Source: Salsipaludibacter sp038233055 (lineage in GTDB: Bacteria; Actinomycetota; Nitriliruptoria; Nitriliruptorales; Nitriliruptoraceae). Taken from it: a DNA stretch of 64,000 nucleotides. The notes under the pieces are model-generated. The model did not search any database, was not told where the DNA came from, and saw nothing but the letters and a program-made list of their open reading frames with translations. The stretch is taken from contig JBBSMS010000001.1 in NCBI GenBank assembly GCA_038233055.1, positions 25,793 through 89,792 on the forward strand, given 5' to 3'. A program made the position numbers and the translations under genes. Shown here in pieces: positions 17,486-25,430 of the stretch. Within the stretch, counting starts at the first letter, position 1; each line of letters starts with the position of its first letter.

Positions 17486-17504
17486 GTAGCTTAGGCTAAC
17501 CTTA
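17486..17504. promoter_or_regulatory. IdeR/DtxR iron box, divergent promoter
   Basis: The 19-base site agrees with the IdeR/DtxR consensus TWAGGTWAGSCTWACCTWA at 17 of 19 positions; the right 14 bases, TTAGGCTAACCTTA, are perfect. It lies almost midway between the epimerase start (17410, minus) and the glycosyltransferase start (17581, plus). -10-like hexamers TAGGCT (plus) and TAGCCT (minus) fall inside it, so iron-loaded repressor would block both directions. Confidence 0.8.
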
Positions 17505-17580
17505 CCCCGAGTCCACGACGATTCCGCACCGCCCCGGACCCACCGCCCCGGACTGCCGCCGCTCCGACACAGGCCGATCG

Positions 17581-18489
17581 ATGCCGTCGCACCCGCCCCC
17601 GAGTCGCCGTCTCGTGTCACCGGCCACGACCGGCGACGCAGCCGCTCGCCGGCCCCCCGTGACGACCGCGTCGGGCGTGCCCGGCGGCGTCGCCCACGGC
17701 GTCCGGACTGCCTGCGCATGGGTCGTCGGGAGGGTGGCGCCGTCGCTGGGGCGCTGGCGCCTGCCGGTCGCCCTGCCGGCCCGCCCCGACCCGGTGCAGG
17801 CCGCCGGGCCGGTCGTGCTGTTCCTGGCCGCCCACGACGAGGAGGCCACGGTGGCGCGGGTGGTCGCGCGCTGCCCCGACCGCGTGCGTGACCACGAGGT
17901 CGTCTGCCTGGTCGTCGACGACGGATCCACGGACCGGACGGCCGCGCGGGCGGCGGCCGCCGGGGCCCAGGTGCTGCGCCTGCCACGCAACGGCGGCCTG
18001 GGGGCCGCAGTGCGCCAGGGGTTGGCTCGTGCGCGCGAACTGGACGCCGTGGCGGTGGCCTTCTGCGACGCCGACGGGGAGTACGACCCGGCCGAACTGT
18101 CGACCCTGGTCGAGCCGGTGCTGGGCGGTGAGGTGGACTACCTCGTGGGCAGTCGCTTCGACGGCCACATCAGCCGGATGCTGCCCCATCGGCGGTTCGG
18201 CAACCGGGTCCTGACGGCGTGGACCGCGTGGACGACGCGCCTGCCGATCAGCGACGGCCAGTCGGGCTACCGGGTGCTGTCGCCCGCGGCGGCGGACGCC
18301 GCGGTCATCGCCCACGACTTCAACTATGCCCAGGTCCTGACACTCGACCTGGTCGCGCGCGGTTTCCGCTACGGCGAGTGCCCGATCAGCTACCGCTTCC
18401 GCGAGGAAGGACGATCGTTCGTGCGGCTGGGCACCTACCTCCGACACGTCCTGCCGACGGTGCACCGGGTGGTCAACCAGCACTCGTGA
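17581..18489 (+). CDS. Family 2 glycosyltransferase
   Basis: A 302-residue GT2 enzyme of the dolichol-phosphate-mannose-synthase type. Nucleotide-sugar binding residues appear in FLAAHDEEATVARVV and VVDDGSTDRT, the metal-binding DxD is CDADGEYDP, and the acceptor region is DGQSGYRVLSP. The first 75 residues are poorly conserved and the start could be further in. Enzymes of this type often make polyprenyl-phosphate sugars, which would be the donor for a GT-C enzyme such as the one encoded at 12271-13698. Transcribed away from the epimerase operon from the shared iron-box promoter. Confidence 0.8.
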   Translation: MPSHPPPSRRLVSPATTGDAAARRPPVTTASGVPGGVAHGVRTACAWVVGRVAPSLGRWRLPVALPARPDPVQAAGPVVLFLAAHDEEATVARVVARCPDRVRDHEVVCLVVDDGSTDRTAARAAAAGAQVLRLPRNGGLGAAVRQGLARARELDAVAVAFCDADGEYDPAELSTLVEPVLGGEVDYLVGSRFDGHISRMLPHRRFGNRVLTAWTAWTTRLPISDGQSGYRVLSPAAADAAVIAHDFNYAQVLTLDLVARGFRYGECPISYRFREEGRSFVRLGTYLRHVLPTVHRVVNQHS

Positions 18490-18543
18490 ACGCCGGTCCG
18501 GGTGGCATTGGGGGGCGGGCCGCGGCGCCCGGGGCCGCGTTGT

Positions 18544-19644
18544 TCAGTCGTCGGCCGGGAAGGCCGCGACCGGTCCGTGCACGACCACCGAGACCGGGTC
18601 GCCCACGGCGAACTGTCGGCCCGGGCCCAGCCGCGCCCGCAGGGCCAGCCCCGCGACCTCCACGGTGACGACCTGGTCGTGGCCGTAGTAGGTGACCGCG
18701 ACGACCCGGGCGGCCGCCGGACTCAGGCCGTGGCCGACCTCGACTTCCTCGGGACGTACGAGCACCGCCTGGGGCCCGTCGCCGACGGCACCGACGGTCT
18801 CGAGCCGACCCAGGGGCGTGTCGACGAAGAACTGACCCGCGCGGGTCGCCGGGATCGCGAGCGCATCGCCGACGAACTCGGCGACGAAGCGGGTGGCCGG
18901 ACGCGCGTACAACTCGTGCGGGGCGGCGACCTGGTGCAGGTGCCCGGCCCGCATCACGGCCACCCGGTCCGCCAGGGACAGGGCCTCGGTCTGGTCATGG
19001 GTCACGAAGACGCCGGTGGTGCCGGTCGCCCGGAGGATGGTGCGGACCTCCTCGCGCACGACGACCCGCAGCGCGGCGTCGAGGTTGGAGAAGGGCTCGT
19101 CGAGCAGGAGCACGTCCGGACGTGGCGCCAGTGCTCGCGCCAGCGCGACCCGTTGCTGCTGGCCACCCGACAACTGGTCGGGACGGCGCCTGCGTTCGCG
19201 TGTCAGTCCCACCAGGTCGAGCGCGTCGTCGACCCGGCGGGCGGTCTCGTCGGCGGGCAGGCGGCGCAGGCCGTAGCCCACGTTCGTGGCCACGTCGAGG
19301 TGCGGGAACAGGGCGTAGTCCTGGAACACCAGGCCCACCCGGCGGCGGTGTGGCGCGCGGAACGTGGTGGGCCCGGCGACCTCCTCGCCCGCGACCCGGA
19401 TCGACCCGGCGTCGGGCGTCTCCAGCCCGGCGATCAGGCGCAGCGCCGTGGTCTTGCCGCAGCCCGACGGGCCCAGCAGGGCCGTGAGCGACCCGTCCGG
19501 CACGTCCAGGTCGAGGTCGGCGACCGCGGTGACGTCCCCGAATCGCTTGGTGATGCCGCGCAGCGACAGGGCCGGGACCGCGGCGCCGACGACGCCATCG
19601 GTCGGCACGGCGCGGTCGCCGGTCGTCGCCGGGAACGAGGTCAT
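18544..19644 (-). CDS. Ferric iron ABC transporter ATPase (FbpC-like)
   Basis: A 366-residue ABC ATPase with Walker A GPSGCGKTT, Q-loop VFQDYALFP, signature LSGGQQQR, Walker B VLLLDEPFSNLD and the H-loop FVTHDQTEA. A C-terminal TOBE-like regulatory domain (from about 260) is typical of FbpC/PotA/CysA ATPases. The ATG at 19644 has AAGGA 5 bases upstream; an earlier ATG at 19659 has none. It most likely energises the split permease/binding-protein pair at 13695-16412, since no other permease is near and an iron box lies 55 bases upstream. Confidence 0.88.
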   Translation of the reverse strand: MTSFPATTGDRAVPTDGVVGAAVPALSLRGITKRFGDVTAVADLDLDVPDGSLTALLGPSGCGKTTALRLIAGLETPDAGSIRVAGEEVAGPTTFRAPHRRRVGLVFQDYALFPHLDVATNVGYGLRRLPADETARRVDDALDLVGLTRERRRRPDQLSGGQQQRVALARALAPRPDVLLLDEPFSNLDAALRVVVREEVRTILRATGTTGVFVTHDQTEALSLADRVAVMRAGHLHQVAAPHELYARPATRFVAEFVGDALAIPATRAGQFFVDTPLGRLETVGAVGDGPQAVLVRPEEVEVGHGLSPAAARVVAVTYYGHDQVVTVEVAGLALRARLGPGRQFAVGDPVSVVVHGPVAAFPADD

Positions 19645-19698
19645 GGAGGTCCTTGGCATCGCCGGCTGACGAACGCGGTCGGCGACGGTCGGTGGCGG

Positions 19699-19717
19699 TG
19701 AGGTCAGGCTACCCTTA
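19699..19717. promoter_or_regulatory. Second IdeR/DtxR iron box
   Basis: TGAGGTCAGGCTACCCTTA matches 16 of 19 positions of the IdeR/DtxR consensus. It sits between the divergent iron-ATPase gene (start 19644, minus) and the DtxR-like gene (start 19758, plus). A TAGCCT hexamer on the minus strand and TACCCT on the plus strand overlap it as probable -10 elements. Confidence 0.7.
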
Positions 19718-19757
19718 CCTTCGTGCGTCCCCACGCCCGCGATCGACACGAGGATCC

Positions 19758-20303
19758 GTGACCGACCTGTTGCCGGCCCCGGCCGCCACCGAACCCGCGA
19801 TGCCTGCGCCCACGGCCGCGGCCGTCGCGGCGTTGTCCGACGGCGACCTCGACCTGCGCCGCCACATGCTGGCCGAGCGCCTGCTGGCCGACGTCATCGG
19901 CATGCCCTGGGAACTGGTGCACGACGAGGCCGAGGAGTGGGGCCTGGAGGTGTCGGCGCGGCTCGACGCCCGCCTGGTCGTCCTGCTCGACGACCCGGCC
20001 ACCTGCCCCCACGGCAACCCGATCCCGGGCACGGCCCGGCCGGCTGACCAGGCCGACGCGGTCACCGCCGACGACGCCCCACTGGGCCGGGTCGAGGTCG
20101 TGCGCATCACCGAGGAGTTGGAGGAGGACGGCCCCGCCCTGCGCCTGCTCGCGGCGGCCGGACTGCTGCCGGGCCGGCGGGCCGAGATCGTGGCGCGCGG
20201 TGACGACGGCCTGTCCGTGGTCGGCGCCGCCGCCGACACCGTCCTGCCGCCACGGGTGACCAGTGACCTGTACGTCCGCGTGCTCGCGGCGACGACCGCC
20301 TGA
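19758..20303 (+). CDS. DtxR/IdeR-like protein lacking the DNA-binding domain
   Basis: A 181-residue protein. Residues 33-92 match the dimerisation and metal-binding domain of IdeR (RRHMLAERLLADVIGMPWEL, VHDEAEEW, DPATCPHGNPIPG). About 105-180 form an SH3/FeoA-like third domain. The roughly 70-residue winged helix that normally precedes RRHxLAERLL is absent; upstream lies only the promoter with its iron box. The ancillary-site residues His, Glu and His (RRHMLAER, VHDE) are kept, but the primary-site Cys102, Glu105 and His106 equivalents read Glu, Gly and Leu. It therefore cannot bind DNA by itself; it may heterodimerise with a full-length regulator or sense metal. GAGGA precedes the GTG. Confidence 0.75.
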   Translation: MTDLLPAPAATEPAMPAPTAAAVAALSDGDLDLRRHMLAERLLADVIGMPWELVHDEAEEWGLEVSARLDARLVVLLDDPATCPHGNPIPGTARPADQADAVTADDAPLGRVEVVRITEELEEDGPALRLLAAAGLLPGRRAEIVARGDDGLSVVGAAADTVLPPRVTSDLYVRVLAATTA

Positions 20304-20412
20304 GCCAGCCACCGCACGTCGATCCCACCGCGCCGGGGTCGGGTTGCGACTGGCGCGGTCCGCACCGCCACGACGTGGCGCACCCCGAGTCCCACCGATC
20401 CGAGGCTGCCTG

Positions 20413-20736
20413 ATGGACGACGAGAGCCGTCGAAGCGTGCAGGTGCTGGGCGATCGGGTGCTGGTGGCGCTCCCCGAGGGCTCCGAGCGCACGACCCGGG
20501 GCGGCATCCTGATCCCGGCCACGGCCAGTTCGGCCGACCGCAAGGGCCTGTGGGGCGAGGTGAAGGCGGTCGGTCCCCACGTCCGCACGGTCACGCCGAC
20601 GGACGAGGTGCTGTACCTGCCAGAGGACGCGATCGAGGTCGACGTCCGTGGCGACACCTACCTCATCGTCCGGGAACGCGACGTCCACGCGGTCGCCTCG
20701 GTCCGTACGGACTCGACCACCGGCCTGTACCTGTGA
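20413..20736 (+). CDS. GroES-like co-chaperonin (Cpn10 family)
   Basis: A 107-residue beta-barrel protein: LGDRVLVALPEGSERTTRGG is the Cpn10 first strand and mobile loop, ILIPATA the loop exit, WGEVKAVGP and GDTYLIVRERDVHAVAS the later strands. It is slightly longer than GroES because of a C-terminal tail, TDSTTGLYL. No groEL neighbour and no CIRCE (HrcA) element are seen, so this may be a secondary copy rather than the housekeeping groES. The ATG has only a weak ribosome site. It converges on the HMG-CoA lyase scar. Confidence 0.8.
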   Translation: MDDESRRSVQVLGDRVLVALPEGSERTTRGGILIPATASSADRKGLWGEVKAVGPHVRTVTPTDEVLYLPEDAIEVDVRGDTYLIVRERDVHAVASVRTDSTTGLYL

Positions 20737-20757
20737 TCGACCGCCGGCCCGACCCGG

Positions 20758-20964
20758 TCACTCCTCGCGATCGCGCGTGGCCAGCAGGGCCGTGACGACC
20801 CGACTGGGCGACGGGCGACCCAGTTCCCCGGCCATCCAGACCGAGATCTCGACCAGGGCGTCCAGGTCCACGGCGACCTTGACGTCGGTCGGCACCGTGG
20901 CGGATTCGTTCTGGAGCTCGTCTCGGGGCCCCACCTCGACGATGGTCACGTGGTCAGGACGCAT
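20758..20964 (-). pseudogene. HMG-CoA lyase deletion scar (N-terminus joined to C-terminus)
   Basis: The 68-codon frame begins HVTIVEVGPRDELQNE, the N-terminal active-site strand of HMG-CoA lyase (usually GPRDGLQNE). It continues to TVPTDVKVA and then jumps to VDLDALVEISVWMAGELGRP, the C-terminal helix of the same family. About 230 residues of TIM barrel are missing and the frame is preserved. The likely mechanism is recombination between similar VDALVE-coding segments present in both parts of the intact gene. The original ribosome site (GAGGAGG) and an 11-base overlap with the upstream carboxylase gene survive, so a short non-catalytic peptide may still be made. It is the last gene of a leucine-type catabolic operon. 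Confidence 0.75.
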
Positions 20965-23038
20965 CGGAGTCCTCCTCGGCCGGGGGTTCGTCGACGTCGT
21001 CGCCCGGTTCCTCGACGGCGATGTCGACCAGCACCTGGTCCCCGGTGACCGCGTCACCGACGGCGACGGCCAGTGACGCCACGACGCCCGGCCCGGGGGC
21101 GACGACGGGGTGCTCCATCTTCATGGCCTCGACCACCACCAGCACGTCGCCGGCCTCGACCCGGTCGCCCTCGGCCACCGGTACCGCCACGACCTGGCCC
21201 GGCATGGGCGCGGCCAGGGTGGCGGCGCCGGGGGTGAGGATGCGGTCGACGTGGCGGACGCGGCGCGGGGCCGCCAAGCGCCGACTGCCGTGGGCCATCC
21301 GGGACAGCCACACGTGGTCGCCGTCGCGATCGACCACCATCGGGTGCTGCTCGACGCCGTCCACGGCCATCGTGACCGTGCCGTCGGCCATGGGGCCGGC
21401 GAGCACAACGACCGACTGGGACGTGACGGTCCGCACGTCATCGCTGTCGTCGGACCGAACTGCCCAACCCTCGGCAGTCGTGGTGACGCGCCAGCGCGTG
21501 GTGTCGTCGGCCGTCGGGCCGAACGCGACGGACCATCCGCCACCGGGTCCGTTCCGCCATGGTCCCAGGGTGGCCCACGGATCCGCGGCGGGGCCGGCCC
21601 CGCCGGACGTCGTCCGGCTCGGCACGTTCGCGCGCGCCGCGAGCGCCGCGGCGACGGCCGCCGACTCGCCGCGTTGCAGCGACTCCGGCGTCCAGTCCGG
21701 GAGGTGGTCGTCGAGGAAGCGAGTGGTGACGTGACCCTCGGCGAACGCGGGGTTCCGCAGCACGTCCACCAGGTGTTCGAGGTTCGTCACGACGCCGGTG
21801 ATGCGGCTGTTCCCGAGCGCCGTCAGCAGCCGGAGTCGCGCCGCCTCCCGCGTGTCGCCGTGGGCGATCACCTTGGCCAGCATGGGGTCGTAGTGGGGCG
21901 TGACGACAGAACCCCTCTCGACGCCGGCGTCGACCCGGACGCCATCCCCGATCGTGAAGCGTTGGATGCGCCCGGCCTGGGGCAGGAACCCGGCGGACAC
22001 GTCCTCGGCGTAGAGGCGCACCTCGATGGCGTGGCCCTGGGGCGCTGCGGGCACGGTCGGCACGGTGCCACCGGCGGCGATGGCGAACTGGCACGCAACC
22101 AGGTCCAGGCCGGTGATGGCCTCGGTGACGGGGTGCTCGACCTGCAGGCGGGTGTTCATCTCGAGGAAGAAGAAGTCCGTGCCGTCGCCGGCGGTGTCGA
22201 GCAGGAACTCGACCGTCCCGAGGTTGGTGTAGCCCACCGCCTCGACCAGGTCGACGGCGGCGGCCCCCATGGCGGCGCGCAGGTCCGGGTCCAGCGCCGG
22301 GGAGGGAGCCTCCTCGACCACCTTCTGGTGCCGACGCTGGATCGAGCAGTCGCGTTCGAACAGGTGCACCGCACCGCCGTGGTCGTCGCCGGCGACCTGG
22401 ACCTCGACGTGACGGGGCGCACCCAGCAACCGTTCCACCAGCAGGCGGTCGTCGCCAAAGGAGGCGGCGCCCTCGCGGGCGGCACCCTCCAGGGCAGTGG
22501 CCAGGTCGTCGAGGTGCTCGACACGGCGCATGCCCTTGCCACCGCCACCGGACACGGCCTTGACCAGCACCGGCAGGCCCATCGCGGCGACGGCGTCACG
22601 GACCTCGTCGGGTGCCATCCCAGCCGGGTCCACCGAGTCCAACACCGGCACGCCCGCGTCGGACGCCACGGCCTTCGCGGCGGCCTTGTCGCCCATCAGT
22701 TCGATGACCTCGGCCCGGGGGCCGACGAAGGCCAGCCCGGCGCGGTCGCACGCTCGTGGCAGGGCGGCGTTCTCGGACAGGAAGCCGTAGCCGGGATGCA
22801 CGGCGTCACAGCCGGTGTCGACGGCGGCCGCGACGATCGCGTCGACGTCCAGCTCGGCGGCAACCGGGTCGCCCGGCAGGGCGACCGCGTGGTCGGCCTC
22901 GGCCACGTACGGCGCGGTCGCGTCGACAGCGCTGTGGACGGCGACGGTGGCGATGCCCAGGTCGCGGCAGGTCCGGATGATCCGGCGGGCGATCTCGCCC
23001 CGGTTGGCCACCAGCACACGCTCGATCGGGCCGGTCAC
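20954..23038 (-). CDS. Biotin-dependent acyl-CoA carboxylase alpha subunit (probably methylcrotonyl-CoA carboxylase)
   Basis: A 694-residue protein combining biotin carboxylase and biotin carrier. It begins ERVLVANRGEIARRIIRTC, has the ATP-grasp GGGGKGMRRV, HVEVQVAGD, FLEMNTRLQVEHPVTE, and ends with a biotinyl domain whose VEAMKMEHP carries the biotin lysine. A beta-propeller-like BT linker of about 140 residues separates them. The enzyme carboxylates acyl-CoA with bicarbonate and ATP. Neighbouring enoyl-CoA hydratase and HMG-CoA lyase remnant favour methylcrotonyl-CoA (leucine breakdown) over acetyl- or propionyl-CoA. The GTG overlaps the hydratase stop (GTGA). The beta subunit is not in the window. 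Confidence 0.9.
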   Translation of the reverse strand: MTGPIERVLVANRGEIARRIIRTCRDLGIATVAVHSAVDATAPYVAEADHAVALPGDPVAAELDVDAIVAAAVDTGCDAVHPGYGFLSENAALPRACDRAGLAFVGPRAEVIELMGDKAAAKAVASDAGVPVLDSVDPAGMAPDEVRDAVAAMGLPVLVKAVSGGGGKGMRRVEHLDDLATALEGAAREGAASFGDDRLLVERLLGAPRHVEVQVAGDDHGGAVHLFERDCSIQRRHQKVVEEAPSPALDPDLRAAMGAAAVDLVEAVGYTNLGTVEFLLDTAGDGTDFFFLEMNTRLQVEHPVTEAITGLDLVACQFAIAAGGTVPTVPAAPQGHAIEVRLYAEDVSAGFLPQAGRIQRFTIGDGVRVDAGVERGSVVTPHYDPMLAKVIAHGDTREAARLRLLTALGNSRITGVVTNLEHLVDVLRNPAFAEGHVTTRFLDDHLPDWTPESLQRGESAAVAAALAARANVPSRTTSGGAGPAADPWATLGPWRNGPGGGWSVAFGPTADDTTRWRVTTTAEGWAVRSDDSDDVRTVTSQSVVVLAGPMADGTVTMAVDGVEQHPMVVDRDGDHVWLSRMAHGSRRLAAPRRVRHVDRILTPGAATLAAPMPGQVVAVPVAEGDRVEAGDVLVVVEAMKMEHPVVAPGPGVVASLAVAVGDAVTGDQVLVDIAVEEPGDDVDEPPAEEDSDAS

Positions 23039-23856
23039 GCGCTGGCCGAACCGGCGTCGGTCGCCGCCGGCGACCAGGCGGGGGGCCGGCGGTCGAAGAA
23101 GGCCGCCATGCCCTCCTGGCCCTCGTCGCCGACGCGCAACTCGGCGATCAGGGGGATCGTGTGCTCCTCGGCGGTGGCGGGGTCGGCCAGCACCGTCCGG
23201 ACCAGTTCCTTGGTGCGGCGCTGGGCCCGCGGCGCCCCGGCCAGCAGTGCCTGCACGACCTCCTCCACCGCCTCGTCGAGGTCCTCGCGCGCCACGACCT
23301 CGTGCACCAGGCCCATCGTGGCCGCCACGCCGGTGTCGAAGAGTTCGCCGGTCAGGAACCAGCGACGGGCGGCGGCGGGGCCGATCTTGGGCAGCACGAT
23401 CCGCGAGATGGTCGCCGGCGCGATGCCCAGCCGCACCTCGGTGAACCCCATCCTGGCGCCCTCCACGGCGACCACGACATCGCAGGCACACATCAGTCCG
23501 GTCCCGCCGGCGATGGCGTGGCCGTTCATGCGGCCGACGACCGGGGTGGGGAACTCGTCCACGGCCCGGAACACGCGCGCCAGTCGGGCCGAGTCCGCCT
23601 CGTGCTCGTCGGCGTCCTTGTCCCGACCCTGTCGCATCCACTCGAGGTCGCCACCGGCACAGAACACCTCGCCGGTCCCGGTGAGCACGAGCACGCGCAG
23701 GCCCGGGTCGGTGGCGAGGTCGGCCAGCGCGGCCTCCAGCGCCGTCATCAACTCGGGGGAGAGCGCGTTGCGAACGTCGGGCCGGTGCAGTGTGACCGTG
23801 GCCACGCCACGGTCGTCACGATCCACCAGCAGTACGTCGCTCGGCACGTCGCTCAT
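23035..23856 (-). CDS. Enoyl-CoA hydratase (possible methylglutaconyl-CoA hydratase)
   Basis: A 273-residue crotonase. It has the oxyanion-hole segments VFCAGGDLEWM and HAIAGGTGLMCACDVVVA and the catalytic region FTEVRLGIAPATISRIVLPKIG. The Glu of TEVRLGI is kept; the second catalytic Glu position reads as ATIS, as in LiuC-type and other divergent crotonases. It lies directly upstream of, and overlaps, the biotin carboxylase gene, so a role in leucine catabolism (methylglutaconyl-CoA to HMG-CoA) is likely. GAGGA precedes the ATG by 9 bases. Confidence 0.85.
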   Translation of the reverse strand: MSDVPSDVLLVDRDDRGVATVTLHRPDVRNALSPELMTALEAALADLATDPGLRVLVLTGTGEVFCAGGDLEWMRQGRDKDADEHEADSARLARVFRAVDEFPTPVVGRMNGHAIAGGTGLMCACDVVVAVEGARMGFTEVRLGIAPATISRIVLPKIGPAAARRWFLTGELFDTGVAATMGLVHEVVAREDLDEAVEEVVQALLAGAPRAQRRTKELVRTVLADPATAEEHTIPLIAELRVGDEGQEGMAAFFDRRPPAWSPAATDAGSASA

Positions 23857-23905
23857 CGTCCCGGGTCCTCGTGGCAGGGGCTCGCGAGCGTAGTGACGTC
23901 GCGGG

Positions 23906-25312
23906 TCACAGCAGCCGGCGCAACAGCCACTGCTTGGCCCGGGTGAACGGCGGGTACAGCAGGGGCAGGTCGACCCGGGTCGAGGCCGTGAGTACGGACC
24001 GGAGGTGGCTGAAGGTGTCGAAGCCGGTCCGCCCGTGGTACGCGCCCATGCCGCTTTCGCCGACCCCACCAAACGGCAGTTCCGGCACCGCGAGGTGCAG
24101 CAGCGTGTGGTTGACCAGTGCCCCGCCCGAGGTGGTCTGGTCGAGGATGGCCCCGGCCTGGCGGTCCGAGGACGTGAACACGTACAGCGCCAACGGCTTC
24201 GCGTCGGCGTTGACCCGTCCGACGGCCGCGCGGGCGTCGTCGACCGCCACCACGGGCAGGATCGGCCCGAAGATCTCGTCGGCCATCACCGCTGCGTCGT
24301 CGGCGATCCCGGCCAGGACCGTCGGCGCGAGGTAGCACCGGTCGCGGTCGCCGTCGCCACCCACCACGACCCGATCGTAGCCCCCGGCGGCGAGCATTCC
24401 GGTCAGGCGGTCGTGGTGGCGGGTGTTGACGATCCTCGCGTAGTCGGGCGATGTGGCAGGGTCGTCGCCGTAGAAGGCCGCAACCGAACCGGTGAGGGCC
24501 GTGAGGAAGCGGTCCTCGATCCGGCGGTCGACCAGCACGTGGTCGGGGGCGACACAGGTCTGGCCGGCGTTGACGAACTTGCCGAACGCGATCCGCTTCG
24601 CGGCCAGTTCGACGTCGGCGTCGCGGGTCACGATCGCGGGACTCTTGCCACCCAGTTCGAGCGTGACCGGCGTCAGGTGCTCGGCGGCCGCGCGCATGAC
24701 GATCCGCCCGACCGCGGCGTTGCCGGTGTAGAAGACGTGGTCGACCCGCTCCGCCAGCAGCGCGGTGGTCTCGTCGACCCCGCCCGTGACCACGCCCACG
24801 ACGTCGGGACGCACGTGGCTGCCGAGCCGCTCGGCGACGACCCGCGCGACCGCCGGTGCCACCTCGGAGGGCTTGAGCACGGCCGTGTTGCCGGCGGCCA
24901 GTGCGGCCACCAGCGGTGACAGCAGCAACTGGACCGGGTAGTTCCACGGCGCGATGATCGTCGCGACCCCGCGTGGCTGCGGGACCACCTCGGCCGAGCC
25001 GGGACGCAACGACATCGGGACCGGGACGGGTCGTGGTGCGGTCCATTCCTCGAGGTGGTCCAGGGCGTGGTCGATCTCGTTGACCACGAACCCGATCTCG
25101 GTCGACCACGCCTCGGTCGGCGGCTTGCCGAGATCGTCGACCAGGGCCTCGGCCAGCCGGTCACGTTCGTCGAGCACGAACGATCGCAGGGCCTGCAGGT
25201 GGTGGCGACGATCGGCGACGGAGGCGAGTTGACCGGCCGCGAACCCGGACCGCGCCCGCGCCACGATGCCGGGGACCTCGTCGACGGGCGTCACGGGCGT
25301 GGGGTTGTCCAT
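23906..25312 (-). CDS. Aldehyde dehydrogenase (class 3/coniferyl-aldehyde type)
   Basis: A 468-residue NAD(P)-dependent enzyme. The cofactor region is TIIAPWNYPVQLLLSPLVAA and FYTGNAAVGRIV, the general-base Glu is in LELGGKSPAIV and the nucleophile Cys in NAGQTCVAPD; EIFGPILPVV follows. Shorter length and a hydrophobic C-terminus (LPLLYPPFTRAKQWLL) place it with class 3 fatty/aromatic aldehyde dehydrogenases, often membrane-associated. TAGCGT lies 8 bases before the ATG with no ribosome site, consistent with a leaderless mRNA. An in-frame ATG 48 bases upstream is the alternative start. Divergent from polA. Confidence 0.9.
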   Translation of the reverse strand: MDNPTPVTPVDEVPGIVARARSGFAAGQLASVADRRHHLQALRSFVLDERDRLAEALVDDLGKPPTEAWSTEIGFVVNEIDHALDHLEEWTAPRPVPVPMSLRPGSAEVVPQPRGVATIIAPWNYPVQLLLSPLVAALAAGNTAVLKPSEVAPAVARVVAERLGSHVRPDVVGVVTGGVDETTALLAERVDHVFYTGNAAVGRIVMRAAAEHLTPVTLELGGKSPAIVTRDADVELAAKRIAFGKFVNAGQTCVAPDHVLVDRRIEDRFLTALTGSVAAFYGDDPATSPDYARIVNTRHHDRLTGMLAAGGYDRVVVGGDGDRDRCYLAPTVLAGIADDAAVMADEIFGPILPVVAVDDARAAVGRVNADAKPLALYVFTSSDRQAGAILDQTTSGGALVNHTLLHLAVPELPFGGVGESGMGAYHGRTGFDTFSHLRSVLTASTRVDLPLLYPPFTRAKQWLLRRLL

Positions 25313-25430
25313 GGACGTCACGCTAGGCGCTGCCGGCCGGGCTGACGGTCCGTCGGCCATGTCGTGCGACCCGTGGCCGGTCAGCGAGGGCACCTAGACT
25401 CGGCGTTTCCGACAGCCCTTGGAGTGTTCG

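Noticed and set aside
19653..19757. Hidden winged-helix domain upstream of the DtxR-like gene in another frame
   Set aside because: Only about 105 bases are available before the divergent ATPase gene, and they are filled by the promoter and iron box; no helix-turn-helix-like reading was found.
20304..20412. CIRCE/HrcA site before the GroES-like gene
   Set aside because: No TTAGCACTC-N9-GAGTGCTAA-like inverted repeat could be found.
21110..23893. Open frame of about 900 codons antisense to the biotin carboxylase and hydratase genes
   Set aside because: No motifs, no ribosome site, composition of an antisense shadow; the opposite strand encodes complete, recognisable enzymes.
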